Origin: Flavobacteriales bacterium
GTDB taxonomy: Bacteria; Bacteroidota; Bacteroidia; Flavobacteriales; BACL11
NCBI GenBank assembly: GCA_002730985.1
Contig: PCBP01000050.1
Span: 1-11,468, forward strand
Direction of reading: 5' to 3'
Length of the DNA: 11,468 bases
Each line of letters begins with the position of its first letter. The first letter of the stretch is position 1. This document shows positions 1-7,373 of the stretch, piece after piece. Under the pieces are notes generated by a model. The model was given only the letters and a program-made list of their open reading frames with translations. It did not search any database and had not been told where the DNA came from. Both the position numbers and the translations under genes were made by a program.

Positions 1-220
1 CTTTCAATTTTTTTATAGAAACATCTGAGTTTAGTCCGATTATTAGCTTATCACCTAGATCAGCAGTTTGTGCCAGCACTTCAATATGGCCTCTATGTAT
101 AAGATCAAAACATCCGTTAGTAAACACTACTTTTTTGCCAGTTTTCTTCCAGTTAGTTACTTGCTCTTTTAAACTTTTAAGAGGCAATATTTTAGTATTA
201 ATGCTTTTAAGATGTGACAT
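1..220 (-). CDS. rfaE2: D-glycero-beta-D-manno-heptose 1-phosphate adenylyltransferase (RfaE2/HldE C-domain type), partial
   Basis: I translated this by hand from the ATG at 220-218; it stays open for 73 codons to the window edge, so the C-terminal half is missing. Residues about 30-52 read VVFTNGCFDLIHRGHIEVL, the cytidylyltransferase-family nucleotide-binding signature with the HxGH-type motif (HRGH), followed by the family-typical ADLGDKLIIGLNSD. In the RfaE2/HldE C-terminal domain this fold transfers AMP to heptose-1-phosphate to make ADP-heptose for lipopolysaccharide or S-layer glycans in the cytoplasm. The start lies inside the 3' end of the preceding membrane-protein gene (14-nt overlap), which suggests translational coupling as the third gene of the panC unit. 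Related CTP:glycerol-phosphate or FAD-synthetase-like transferases share the motif, but the TNGCFD...HRGH...ADLGD order fits RfaE2 best. Confidence 0.85.
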   Translation of the reverse strand, partial: MSHLKSINTKILPLKSLKEQVTNWKKTGKKVVFTNGCFDLIHRGHIEVLAQTADLGDKLIIGLNSDVSIKKLK

Positions 221-1232
221 CAGCTCCTTTTTTAGATAGAAATAAAATTAATAAACCTATTAATCCCATAATAATTACCATTAATGTTTGTCCAGCATGT
301 ATTATGGTTGGAAATAATAATGCAGGGTTTGAAGTGTCACTACCTGCTCCAAAAGAAGCCGTCCCTACCCCTAAAACAGATAATCCAATCATTAAAATTG
401 CATGATAAGAGCCAATGCCACCTGGGGCAGGAATCACCATCCCTATTCCTCCTAGAACAAGTAGAAAGATTCCGTCACCAAAGCTTAAATGAGAAGTTTC
501 AGTCATACTAAAAAAACAAATGTATGTCATTAAAAAATACATTATCCATATGCTACAAGTATGAAACCAAAAAGCGGATTTCTTTTTCATATTTTTAATG
601 CTGTTAAGCCCCTCTTTTAGTCCCTTAATAAAAGTTAATATTTTTTCATAAAAAGAAGATTTCTTCAGCCATCTTCTCAATAAAACAAAAGTTATTATGA
701 GAATTGATATGATTACCAATGTTAGAATGGCATTATTATTGCTAGTGTTTTCTGTTTGCTGAGATTGAATAGCTATATATAAGTTTATGATATCATTAAA
801 TTTTAAAATAATTGTCAAAAAGATTAGGCTGAATAAGAAGATGAAATCAATTATTCTCTCTATAATTATAGTGCCAAAAAGTTTGTCGACAGGGATGTTT
901 TCCGCTTGATTAAGAGATGTACATCTTGTTATTTCACCTCCTCTCGGGATAAAAAGGTTTGTAAAATATAATACAGAAACTGCTGCAATTGCATTTGATT
1001 TTGATGATTTATATCCAAGCGCATCAATCAGTACTATCCATCTTAGCCCTCGATTCACTATAGCCCATCCTCCGAAGATCATGGAAAGAATTACCCATTT
1101 TACATCCACTTTTTTGATTTCTTCAATAAGTTGAATAGGGTCTTGATTTTTAAAAAGCAGATAAAGAATTCCAAATGCAAAACCTAATGATGCAATATAC
1201 TTTAAGATTTTAAAAAGAGGTTTTTTCTTCAT
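207..1232 (-). CDS. Flippase-like lysylphosphatidylglycerol synthase TM-region (UPF0104/YbhN-type) membrane protein
   Basis: This 341-residue polytopic inner-membrane protein has about eight hydrophobic stretches (roughly residues 9-27, 46-60, 83-96, 120-145, 168-186, 222-243, 252-272 and 306-333). Family signatures are visible: IPRGGEITR near 95-103, the ERIIDF motif at 125-130 and PAPGGIGSYHA at 268-278. These match the lysylphosphatidylglycerol_TM (UPF0104) family, which corresponds to the flippase half of MprF, without its aminoacyl-transferase half. Lipid or lipid-linked substrate translocation is therefore the family-based guess, and the substrate is unknown. The ATG at 1232 lies 10 nt after the panC stop and the 3' end overlaps the rfaE2-like gene by 14 nt, so it is probably expressed from the panC promoter. 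Length is normal for stand-alone members. Confidence 0.88.
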   Translation of the reverse strand: MKKKPLFKILKYIASLGFAFGILYLLFKNQDPIQLIEEIKKVDVKWVILSMIFGGWAIVNRGLRWIVLIDALGYKSSKSNAIAAVSVLYFTNLFIPRGGEITRCTSLNQAENIPVDKLFGTIIIERIIDFIFLFSLIFLTIILKFNDIINLYIAIQSQQTENTSNNNAILTLVIISILIITFVLLRRWLKKSSFYEKILTFIKGLKEGLNSIKNMKKKSAFWFHTCSIWIMYFLMTYICFFSMTETSHLSFGDGIFLLVLGGIGMVIPAPGGIGSYHAILMIGLSVLGVGTASFGAGSDTSNPALLFPTIIHAGQTLMVIIMGLIGLLILFLSKKGADVTS

Positions 1233-1242
1233 GGCGGTAAAA

Positions 1243-2079
1243 CTATAAAATTATATTATCAATTAATCTGACGGAATCAATATATGCCGCAATACAAATA
1301 GCATTTTCATTTTCTGCTTCCCATTTGCTAATCGGAAGTAAGTTTTTTAAGCTAGTAATTTCAGCATATTCTAATTCTAGATGATCTTGTTTTTTGAATT
1401 GATTTTGAATATATAATTTTAATGCGCTCACTCCTTTTTCTTTATTGTTAAGACAATAGTTAAGACATTTGTAAATAAGGGTTGCTTCATCTTTCGCATT
1501 TGCAGATAAGAGTTCGTTTCTAGAGCTTTTAGCTAATCCATTTTCTTCTCTAACAGTTGGGATTCCTTTTATCTCTATTGGAATATTCATTTGATGCACT
1601 AGGGCTTTTACAATCTGTAATTGTTGTAAATCTTTTTGCCCAAAAAATGCTTTTGTTGGATTTATTATATTGAAGAACTTTTCTATCACAGTGGCCATTC
1701 CGTTAAAATGTCCTGGCCGAAACTTGCCTTCCATGATATTTGCTAATGGTCCAAAATCAAACTCCTTAACTTTTTCCTCATTTGCATATAAATCATTAAT
1801 TTTTGGAGTGTAAACAATATCACAATTTAACTTTTTCAATTTTTCTAGATCGTTATTTAAATTATTTGGGTAGTTGGCATAATCATCAGAGTTATTAAAT
1901 TGCTTTGGATTTACAAATATGCTGCAAATAGTGATTTCACAGTCTTTTTTGGACTCTTCTATTAAACGTAAATGCCCACTATGTAGCGCTCCCATAGTTG
2001 GGACAAAACCAATAGATTTTATTTCCCTAAAGGCATCTAAATATGCTGTTAATTCTGATTTTTTTTTGTAAACTTTCAT
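1243..2079 (-). CDS. panC: Pantothenate synthetase (pantoate--beta-alanine ligase)
   Basis: PanC condenses pantoate and beta-alanine with ATP cleavage to AMP to give pantothenate (vitamin B5, coenzyme A precursor) in the cytoplasm. From the ATG at 2079 the product is 278 residues, the usual length. Visible signatures are PTMGALHSGH (27-36, with the HxGH nucleotide-binding motif), FVNPKQF (55-61), RPGHFNGMATV (121-131), FFGQKDLQQLQ (145-155) and KSSRNELLS (184-192), which stands for the KMSKS-like loop. An upstream in-frame TTG would add ten residues, but the ATG is preferred because MKVYKKKSEL aligns with the normal PanC N-terminus. It heads a leftward unit with the UPF0104 protein and the rfaE2-like gene, divergent from the glmS operon. 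No panD (aspartate decarboxylase) lies next to it. Confidence 0.95.
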   Translation of the reverse strand: MKVYKKKSELTAYLDAFREIKSIGFVPTMGALHSGHLRLIEESKKDCEITICSIFVNPKQFNNSDDYANYPNNLNNDLEKLKKLNCDIVYTPKINDLYANEEKVKEFDFGPLANIMEGKFRPGHFNGMATVIEKFFNIINPTKAFFGQKDLQQLQIVKALVHQMNIPIEIKGIPTVREENGLAKSSRNELLSANAKDEATLIYKCLNYCLNNKEKGVSALKLYIQNQFKKQDHLELEYAEITSLKNLLPISKWEAENENAICIAAYIDSVRLIDNIIL

Positions 2080-2110
2080 TAGGCAAGTGTATTTATAGTT
2101 GCAAAGCAAA

Positions 2111-2118
2111 CAAAACTA
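2111..2118 (-). promoter_or_regulatory. Candidate -7 box for the panC unit
   Basis: On the minus strand this reads TAGTTTTG, a full match to the Bacteroidota -7 consensus TAnnTTTG, about 30 nt upstream of the panC ATG. I see no good TTG-type -33 element at the expected distance, so support is moderate. Confidence 0.45.
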
Positions 2119-2122
2119 ACTG

Positions 2123-2145
2123 AAAAGCTTGGAGGTTAAGCTTTT
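2123..2145. repeat. Perfect 8-bp inverted repeat in the divergent panC / GT5-like promoter region
   Basis: AAAAGCTT (2123-2130) and AAGCTTTT (2138-2145) form a perfect 8-bp stem with a 7-nt loop, followed by a T run to 2149. It looks like an intrinsic terminator in isolation, but it lies between two divergent starts, upstream of both genes, so it terminates neither. It overlaps the -33 element of the rightward promoter. An operator for both units is possible; AT-rich chance symmetry is also possible. Confidence 0.4.
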
Positions 2146-2160
2146 TTTTCTATATTTTTG
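2129..2160 (+). promoter_or_regulatory. Promoter of the GT5-like / DUF4270 / glmS operon
   Basis: TTG at 2129-2131 and TATTTTTG at 2153-2160 (a TAnnTTTG match) are separated by 21 nt, fitting the Bacteroidota two-element promoter. The box ends 19 nt before the ATG at 2180, giving a short leader with no obvious Shine-Dalgarno sequence. Confidence 0.6.
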
Positions 2161-2179
2161 CAAACTTAAAATCTGATTT

Positions 2180-3040
2180 ATGGAGAAGAAGAGAGTATTA
2201 TATGTTTCACAGGAGATTAATCCGTATACTGGAGAGACATCAATGGGGGATGTAGCAAATTTATTGCCTCAAAAGACTCAGGAGAACGGGAAGGATATTA
2301 GAATATTTTTACCAAGATTTGGGACGATAAACGAAAGAAGACATCAGTTGCATGAAGTAATTCGTCTTTCTGGGATGAACCTTATTATTGATGATTTTGA
2401 TCATCAGTTGATCATTAAAGTTGCTTCAATTCAAAAATTAAGATTACAGGTTTATTTTATTGATAATGAGGAGTATTTCCCAAGTAGACAAATGTTTCAT
2501 GATTTAGAAGATAATTTCATGTCTAATAATGATGAGAGAATGATTTTTTATTGCAAAGGGGTAATTGAGACGGTTCGTAAACTTGGCTGGGCTCCTGATA
2601 TTATTCATTGCCAAGGTTGGTTTGCTTCGTTAGTTCCTATGTACATTAAAAAGTTGTATGCTCAAGAACCACTATTTGATAATGTAAAAGTAATTTATTC
2701 GGTATTTGAAACTAGTTTTGATGGAGTGCTTAGCAATAGCCTTACAGAAAAATTATTATTTGAAAAATTAGAAGAAAGTGATGTATCTGGGATTCAGCAG
2801 TCTAACATTAATAACTTGCATAAATTTGCTATTGATTATGCTGATGCTGTAGTGCAAGCAAGTGCTAATATTGATAAAAGGATACTTTCACATATTAAAT
2901 CTTCAGGAAAACCGTTTATGGAATATCCTGGCGCAGAAGATTATATTGATGCTTACCAAGATTTTTATGGTCAGTTTATTGATCAAGATGATGAAATAGC
3001 AGAGGAAGAGCCTGAGAAGCTCGCATTAACAGAGAATTAA
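2180..3040 (+). CDS. Short glycogen/starch synthase-like protein (GT5 N-terminal domain only)
   Basis: The 286-residue protein starts with KRVLYVSQEINPY, the beginning of the GT5 (glycogen/starch synthase) N-terminal Rossmann domain, and keeps a recognisable HCQGWFASLVP segment at 143-153 where full-length enzymes have the HxHDW..L.P motif. Two things differ from a true GlgA. The ADP-glucose-binding K-x-G-G-L loop is replaced by GETSMGDV (18-25), and the whole C-terminal GT-B domain (normally to about 480 residues) is absent. The protein ends in an acidic tail (about 260-280). Glycogen synthase activity is therefore doubtful. This short form upstream of DUF4270 and glmS is, as I recall, a recurring Bacteroidota arrangement, which argues against a recent truncation. 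Position at the head of the operon suggests an envelope or amino-sugar role, which is inference. Confidence 0.8.
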   Translation: MEKKRVLYVSQEINPYTGETSMGDVANLLPQKTQENGKDIRIFLPRFGTINERRHQLHEVIRLSGMNLIIDDFDHQLIIKVASIQKLRLQVYFIDNEEYFPSRQMFHDLEDNFMSNNDERMIFYCKGVIETVRKLGWAPDIIHCQGWFASLVPMYIKKLYAQEPLFDNVKVIYSVFETSFDGVLSNSLTEKLLFEKLEESDVSGIQQSNINNLHKFAIDYADAVVQASANIDKRILSHIKSSGKPFMEYPGAEDYIDAYQDFYGQFIDQDDEIAEEEPEKLALTEN

Positions 3041-3043
3041 TCC

Positions 3044-4252
3044 ATGAATAAAATACTTTTATTAGGCCTGATGATGGGCTTAATTACATTTTCCTGTACT
3101 GATCCTAATACGATAGGGCTAGAGATACAGCCTACATCAGACAATATTATTATTAGCAACACTACTAGTTTCAACTGGCAAAGTTTTAAAACAGAATCAG
3201 AAGATTCCTTACGAACAGATGAGGCTCTCAATTTAATCTTGGGAGAGATAAACGATACTGAGTTTGGAGTTAACACAGGAGGTTTTTATACTCAAATCTT
3301 ATTGACAGAGAATAATACAGATTTAGGCACGAATCCTATTGTTGATTCAGTTGTACTATCTTATACTTATTCGGGTTATTATGGAGACCTTGATGAGTTT
3401 ACTAATTTAGAAGTTAATCAAATTTATGAAGATATTTTTAAAGATTCAATTTATTACAGTAATTCATTTGGTGTAGTAGTTGGTAATGTTGATAATGTAG
3501 ATGCTTTTAATTTTTCTGAGAATTCAGCAGAGCCCTTTTTACGCATTAAATTAAACAATAATTTTGGGCAACAGATTTTAGCCTTAGGCAATGACGGGAT
3601 TATAGATAATGAGACTTTTTTGCAAGATTTTAAGGGTATTAGTGTTTCGGCAAATGCAGAAAACACTATGTTATATCTAAATCCTACTGGAACTAATTCA
3701 TATTTGAAAATTTTTTATCACAATGATGAAAGTAGCTCGGATACATTATCTTTAGATTTTTCTTTAGCTGGAGATGCGGCTCGAATCAACCTGTTTAATG
3801 AAAAGAATGATAGCGGTATTATTGAAGATGATTTACGAATGCATATTCAATCTATGGCTGGCTATAAAGTGAGAATATCTATCAATAATCTGGACTCTAT
3901 TAAATCACTATTGGATAGAAGAGTGATTAATAAAGTAACTATGAATTTTGATATTGAGGATGCTTCTACATCAGAATATGAAGCACATGAAAAATTAGTT
4001 TTGGTACGTGTAAATGATTTAGGGAATAATGTTTTTCTGTCTGATTTTACTATTGAGGGAGATGCATATTTCGGTGGCAATTTAGAAAACAACCAGTATG
4101 AGTTTAATATTACGAGATATTTTTATCAGTTGTTAAATGATCAATCTTATACTACGGATCTTTATTTATTGCCCTCTGGTGCAGCTGTAAACGCTAGGAG
4201 AACGATCCTTAATAAAGATGTTAAATTGCAAATTTATTATTCAGAGTTATAA
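3044..4252 (+). CDS. DUF4270 family lipoprotein
   Basis: The 402-residue product has a short basic start, a hydrophobic core and a lipobox-like ITFSC with Cys18 as the likely lipidation site, so it is probably an exported lipoprotein. The mature start, TDPNTIGLEIQP, is the typical N-terminus of DUF4270 proteins, whose function I do not know. The rest is predicted beta-rich and Asn/Asp-rich with no catalytic motif I recognise, and the length is normal for the family. The ATG follows the GT5-like stop by 3 nt and its own stop precedes glmS by 3 nt, so the three genes are almost certainly cotranscribed. The alternative is simply 'hypothetical lipoprotein'. Confidence 0.85.
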   Translation: MNKILLLGLMMGLITFSCTDPNTIGLEIQPTSDNIIISNTTSFNWQSFKTESEDSLRTDEALNLILGEINDTEFGVNTGGFYTQILLTENNTDLGTNPIVDSVVLSYTYSGYYGDLDEFTNLEVNQIYEDIFKDSIYYSNSFGVVVGNVDNVDAFNFSENSAEPFLRIKLNNNFGQQILALGNDGIIDNETFLQDFKGISVSANAENTMLYLNPTGTNSYLKIFYHNDESSSDTLSLDFSLAGDAARINLFNEKNDSGIIEDDLRMHIQSMAGYKVRISINNLDSIKSLLDRRVINKVTMNFDIEDASTSEYEAHEKLVLVRVNDLGNNVFLSDFTIEGDAYFGGNLENNQYEFNITRYFYQLLNDQSYTTDLYLLPSGAAVNARRTILNKDVKLQIYYSEL

Positions 4253-4255
4253 AAT

Positions 4256-6097
4256 ATGTGTGGCATTGTAGGATATGTTGGAAGCAAGGATGCATATCCT
4301 ATTATTGTCAAAGGATTAAAACGTTTAGAATATAGAGGGTATGATTCAGCAGGTGTCGCAATTGGCAATTCTCATGGAATTTCAGTCTTAAAACAAAAAG
4401 GGAAGGTAGTTGATCTAGAAGCTTACGCTGCTGGTAAAGATAATAGTGGTTCAATTGGAATTGGTCATACAAGGTGGGCCACCCACGGAGCTCCTAATCA
4501 AGTGAATGCACATCCTCATTCTTCAGGTGACGGCAAATTAGCATTAATCCATAATGGGATTATTGAAAATTATGATTCGCTCAAGAAGGCGCTTTTAGAG
4601 AAAGGGCATACTTTTGAAAGTGATACAGATACAGAAGTACTTGTTCATTTGATTGAAGAAATTAAGAATCATGAAGAAGTAAGTTTATTTGAGGCTGTTA
4701 GAATTGCATTGTCTGAGGTGGTAGGAGCTTATGCAATTGTAGTTATTGAAAAAGGAATAAATAGTGAATTTGTTGCTGCAAGAAAAGGGAGTCCTTTGCT
4801 GATTGGAGTTGGAAGAGATGAGTATTATATAGCGTCAGATGCCACCCCAATTATTGAATATACTAATGAAGTAGTTTATCTCGAAGACGGAGAAATAGCT
4901 AGAGTAAATTGCAATGATAAACTTGAGATCACAACCATTTCTAATGAGAAAATAACACCTTATATACATGAGTTAAAACTTAGTTTAGATACTATTGAAA
5001 AAGCCGGATTTCCTCATTTTATGTTAAAAGAAATTTATGAGCAGCCTAAAAGTATTCTTGATACTATGAGAGGAAGAATTGATCTTGAGAATAAGGAGTT
5101 GAAATTAGGAGGGATTTCTGATTACGAACAAAAAATCATAAATGCAGACCGAATTATTATTGTGGCTTGTGGAACATCATGGCATGCGGGCTTAATTGGG
5201 GAATATCTTTTCGAAGATTTGGCAAGGATACCGGTTGAAGTCGAATATGCTTCTGAATTTAGGTACCGTAATCCTATTATTAAAGAAAGTGACGTTGTTT
5301 TGGCTATCTCTCAATCAGGAGAGACAGCTGATACATTAGCAGCAATTAAACTTGCTAAAGAAAAAGGAGCAACTGTTTTGGGCGTGTGTAATGTAGCAGG
5401 TTCGTCTATACCAAGAATAACCCATGCAGGAATCTATACTCATGCAGGACCAGAAATTGGAGTGGCATCTACTAAGGCATTTACTACGCAAGTTGTAGTT
5501 TTGGCACTAATGGCACTTAGGATAGGTAAGGATAAAGGGACATTATCTAATAATAACTATCATCAAATTATTGCTCAGCTAGAAGTTATTCCAGAAAAAA
5601 TAGAAAAAGTACTAGAGACAAATAGTCAAATCAAAATTATTGCTAAGCAATTTAAGGATGCGACTAATTTTCTTTACTTAGGTAGAGGATACAACTTCCC
5701 TGTTGCACTAGAAGGAGCTCTTAAACTAAAAGAAATTTCTTACATTCATGCAGAAGGATATCCTGCAGCTGAGATGAAGCATGGTCCAATTGCACTTATT
5801 GATTCTGAAATGCCAATAGTTGTTATTGCGACCAAAAAAGGAAATTATGAAAAAGTGGTAAGTAATATACAAGAAGTCAAAGCAAGAGGAGGAAGGCTCA
5901 TTGCAATAGTTACTGAAGGGGATAAAATGGTTAAGGAATTAGCAGAATTTTGTATTGAGATTCCTAATTGTTTTGAGGAGTTGGCTCCATTGCTCTCTAA
6001 TATTCCATTACAATTACTCTCCTATCATATTGCACTTTTAAGAGGATGTAATGTTGATCAGCCAAGAAATCTAGCAAAGTCAGTTACGGTAGAGTAG
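4256..6097 (+). CDS. glmS: Glutamine--fructose-6-phosphate aminotransferase (isomerizing)
   Basis: GlmS makes glucosamine-6-phosphate from fructose-6-phosphate and glutamine, the first step to UDP-GlcNAc for peptidoglycan and lipid A. The 613-residue protein (family about 605-615) is complete. The N-terminal class II glutaminase domain begins MCGIVGYVG with the catalytic Cys2 and has HTRWATHG (71-78) and NGIIENY (100-106). Two SIS isomerase domains follow: CGTSWHAG (305-312), SQSGETADT (352-360), VASTKAFT (403-410), then GRGYNFPVALEGALKLKE (476-493) and AEMKHGP (505-511). The C-terminus DQPRNLAKSVTVE is the conserved sugar-binding tail. It is the last gene of the rightward operon, 3 nt after the DUF4270 stop. 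I see no glmS-ribozyme-like leader, and there is no room for one. Confidence 0.98.
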   Translation: MCGIVGYVGSKDAYPIIVKGLKRLEYRGYDSAGVAIGNSHGISVLKQKGKVVDLEAYAAGKDNSGSIGIGHTRWATHGAPNQVNAHPHSSGDGKLALIHNGIIENYDSLKKALLEKGHTFESDTDTEVLVHLIEEIKNHEEVSLFEAVRIALSEVVGAYAIVVIEKGINSEFVAARKGSPLLIGVGRDEYYIASDATPIIEYTNEVVYLEDGEIARVNCNDKLEITTISNEKITPYIHELKLSLDTIEKAGFPHFMLKEIYEQPKSILDTMRGRIDLENKELKLGGISDYEQKIINADRIIIVACGTSWHAGLIGEYLFEDLARIPVEVEYASEFRYRNPIIKESDVVLAISQSGETADTLAAIKLAKEKGATVLGVCNVAGSSIPRITHAGIYTHAGPEIGVASTKAFTTQVVVLALMALRIGKDKGTLSNNNYHQIIAQLEVIPEKIEKVLETNSQIKIIAKQFKDATNFLYLGRGYNFPVALEGALKLKEISYIHAEGYPAAEMKHGPIALIDSEMPIVVIATKKGNYEKVVSNIQEVKARGGRLIAIVTEGDKMVKELAEFCIEIPNCFEELAPLLSNIPLQLLSYHIALLRGCNVDQPRNLAKSVTVE

Positions 6098-6206
6098 TTA
6101 TGAAGGGAAGATTTTCCTGATACCTATTCGACTCTAAATAAGTTCGTTTACTGAACTCATATTTCACCTTAATATATTGTATCTGGTTTCTAAAGAACTT
6201 ATTGTA

Positions 6207-6218
6207 GATGTTCTATAA
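6207..6218 (+). repeat. Left arm of 12-bp inverted repeat flanking the DUF5655 gene
   Basis: GATGTTCTATAA here is the exact reverse complement of 7212-7223 (TTATAGAACATC), and the two bracket the 6260-7198 gene. The surrounding TCTATAACTAATTGG (6212-6226) also matches TCTATAACTAGTCGG at 11066-11080, next to the 277-bp repeat, at 13 of 15 positions. It may mark the edges of an inserted unit. The rest of 6098-6259, between glmS and this gene, shows no gene and only weak 5-bp hairpins. Confidence 0.45.
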
Positions 6219-6232
6219 CTAATTGGAATTGT

Positions 6233-6240
6233 TAATTTTG
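6233..6240 (+). promoter_or_regulatory. Candidate -7 box for the DUF5655 gene
   Basis: TAATTTTG matches TAnnTTTG and ends 19 nt before the ATG at 6260, the same distance as in the glmS-operon promoter. No TTG lies at the ideal -33 spacing; the nearest are at 6202 and 6223. Confidence 0.45.
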
Positions 6241-6259
6241 TTCCATTAAACTTAATATC

Positions 6260-7198
6260 ATGGATGTATATTCAATTAAAAAAAACTCAATAAATCCAAT
6301 AGAATTAATTCCTTTCGGAAAAGAAAGAGAGATTCAGGATTTAGTAGAAGGTAATACTGAAACTTTGTTTGGTGTAGAATTTGTTAGTTCTGAATTTAAG
6401 ATTGAGGAGTTTAGAATTGATTCATTATGTTTTAATAATGAGACTAACTCATTTACAATAATTGAATATAAGAAAGGAAGTAGTTATTCTGTGATAGATC
6501 AAGGATATTCGTATTTGTCAAAAATGTTAAATAATAAAGATAGTTTTATAGTAGAGTATAATGAGAAATTAAATAAATCTTTAAAAAGAGACCAAATAGA
6601 CTGGTCTCAATCAACAATTATTTTTGTTTCACCTTCATTTAATACCTATCAAAAGAATAGTGTTAATTTTCAAGACATACCTTTTGAATTATGGGAGATA
6701 AAAAGATTTACAAATAATACTATTGTATTAAATCAACATATGTCTCAATCAAATGAAAGTATAAAAAAAGTTGTCAGTGGTAAGGATAATATCATTGACT
6801 CAGTAAGTAAGGAAGTTATTGTTTATACTAAAGATGAATTTACTAAGGGAATGAATAATAATTTAGTTGAGATACTGAATGGGTTAGAAGATAGATTATC
6901 AGATTGGGATGATATTAAATTTAAGTATAAAAAGAACTATTTAGGAATTTGGAAAAACAAAAAGGTTATTATTTATATAGATAAACAAAAAGATAATTTA
7001 AGAACAACAATAGTTAGAGGTGTTCATTTTGGAGGGAAAGTTAAGGAGTTAAAAAACTTATTTAATCTTGACGACCCTAAAAAGATGTTTTCTAAATGGG
7101 AAAACAAGTACAAGAAATTATATAGACATAAACTTACAAGTACTAAAGATCTAGATTATTTTGTTTTAATGGTGAAACAAAAATATGAGATAAAATAA
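6260..7198 (+). CDS. PD-(D/E)XK nuclease-like plus DUF5655 domain protein
   Basis: The 312-residue soluble protein has two parts. Residues about 1-165 resemble the DUF91/NucS-like PD-(D/E)XK fold: RID with Asp54, then TIIEYKKG with Glu69 and Lys71 (the D...ExK catalytic pattern), followed by the family-typical SYSVIDQGYSYL (75-86). Residues about 195-312 (MNNNLVEIL...KFKYKKNYLGIW...YFVLMVKQKYE) match the DUF5655 pattern, often labelled 'predicted transport protein', though nothing here is membrane-spanning. A DNA-binding or nuclease role is the fold-based inference. No methylase or helicase partner lies beside it, so it is not obviously part of a restriction system. It stands alone between the glmS operon and convergent MORN genes, has its own -7 box, is bracketed by 12-bp inverted repeats, and is more AT-rich than the core genes, which suggests acquisition. 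Confidence 0.75.
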   Translation: MDVYSIKKNSINPIELIPFGKEREIQDLVEGNTETLFGVEFVSSEFKIEEFRIDSLCFNNETNSFTIIEYKKGSSYSVIDQGYSYLSKMLNNKDSFIVEYNEKLNKSLKRDQIDWSQSTIIFVSPSFNTYQKNSVNFQDIPFELWEIKRFTNNTIVLNQHMSQSNESIKKVVSGKDNIIDSVSKEVIVYTKDEFTKGMNNNLVEILNGLEDRLSDWDDIKFKYKKNYLGIWKNKKVIIYIDKQKDNLRTTIVRGVHFGGKVKELKNLFNLDDPKKMFSKWENKYKKLYRHKLTSTKDLDYFVLMVKQKYEIK

Positions 7199-7211
7199 GA
7201 TTCCCCGGAAC

Positions 7212-7223
7212 TTATAGAACATC
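7212..7223 (-). repeat. Right arm of 12-bp inverted repeat flanking the DUF5655 gene
   Basis: TTATAGAACATC is the exact reverse complement of 6207-6218. Extended on the minus strand, it reads TCTATAAGTTCCGG, loosely matching the TCTATAACTA-GG words at 6212 and 11066. It starts 14 nt after the stop of the DUF5655 gene. Confidence 0.45.
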
Positions 7224-7249
7224 AAGGTTGTAACTCTTTACTAATTAAG

Positions 7250-7289
7250 AGGTTAATGTTTTAATTGATTTTCTTGTCTTGATTAACCT
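7250..7289. terminator. Possible bidirectional stem-loop between convergent genes
   Basis: AGGTTAAT (7250-7257) and ATTAACCT (7282-7289) form a perfect 8-bp stem with a 24-nt AT-rich loop between the convergent DUF5655 and MORN genes. The loop is long and there is no GC-rich core, so termination is only a guess from position. Nothing else is seen in 7199-7373. Confidence 0.25.
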
Positions 7290-7373
7290 TATAAAACCAT
7301 TCTAAATCAAGTTGTAATTCTATTTTTTAGTAGAGTAAGATATTGTGAGGATTAGAATGTGGTTGAGGTTTGG

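Noticed and set aside
214..511. Plus-strand open frames opposite the UPF0104 gene
   Set aside because: They are antisense to clear conserved motifs and have no promoter or family match.
2080..2109. Longer panC starting at TTG 2109
   Set aside because: The extra ten residues do not resemble a PanC N-terminus, and the ATG at 2079 gives the normal length and start.
3037..4092. Minus-strand open frames opposite the DUF4270 gene
   Set aside because: They lie antisense to a well-supported gene and have no recognisable domain or context.
6194..6214. Terminator downstream of glmS (AGAAC...GTTCT, and AGTTC...GAACT near 6141)
   Set aside because: Stems are only 5 bp with no T tract, so I do not call a terminator.
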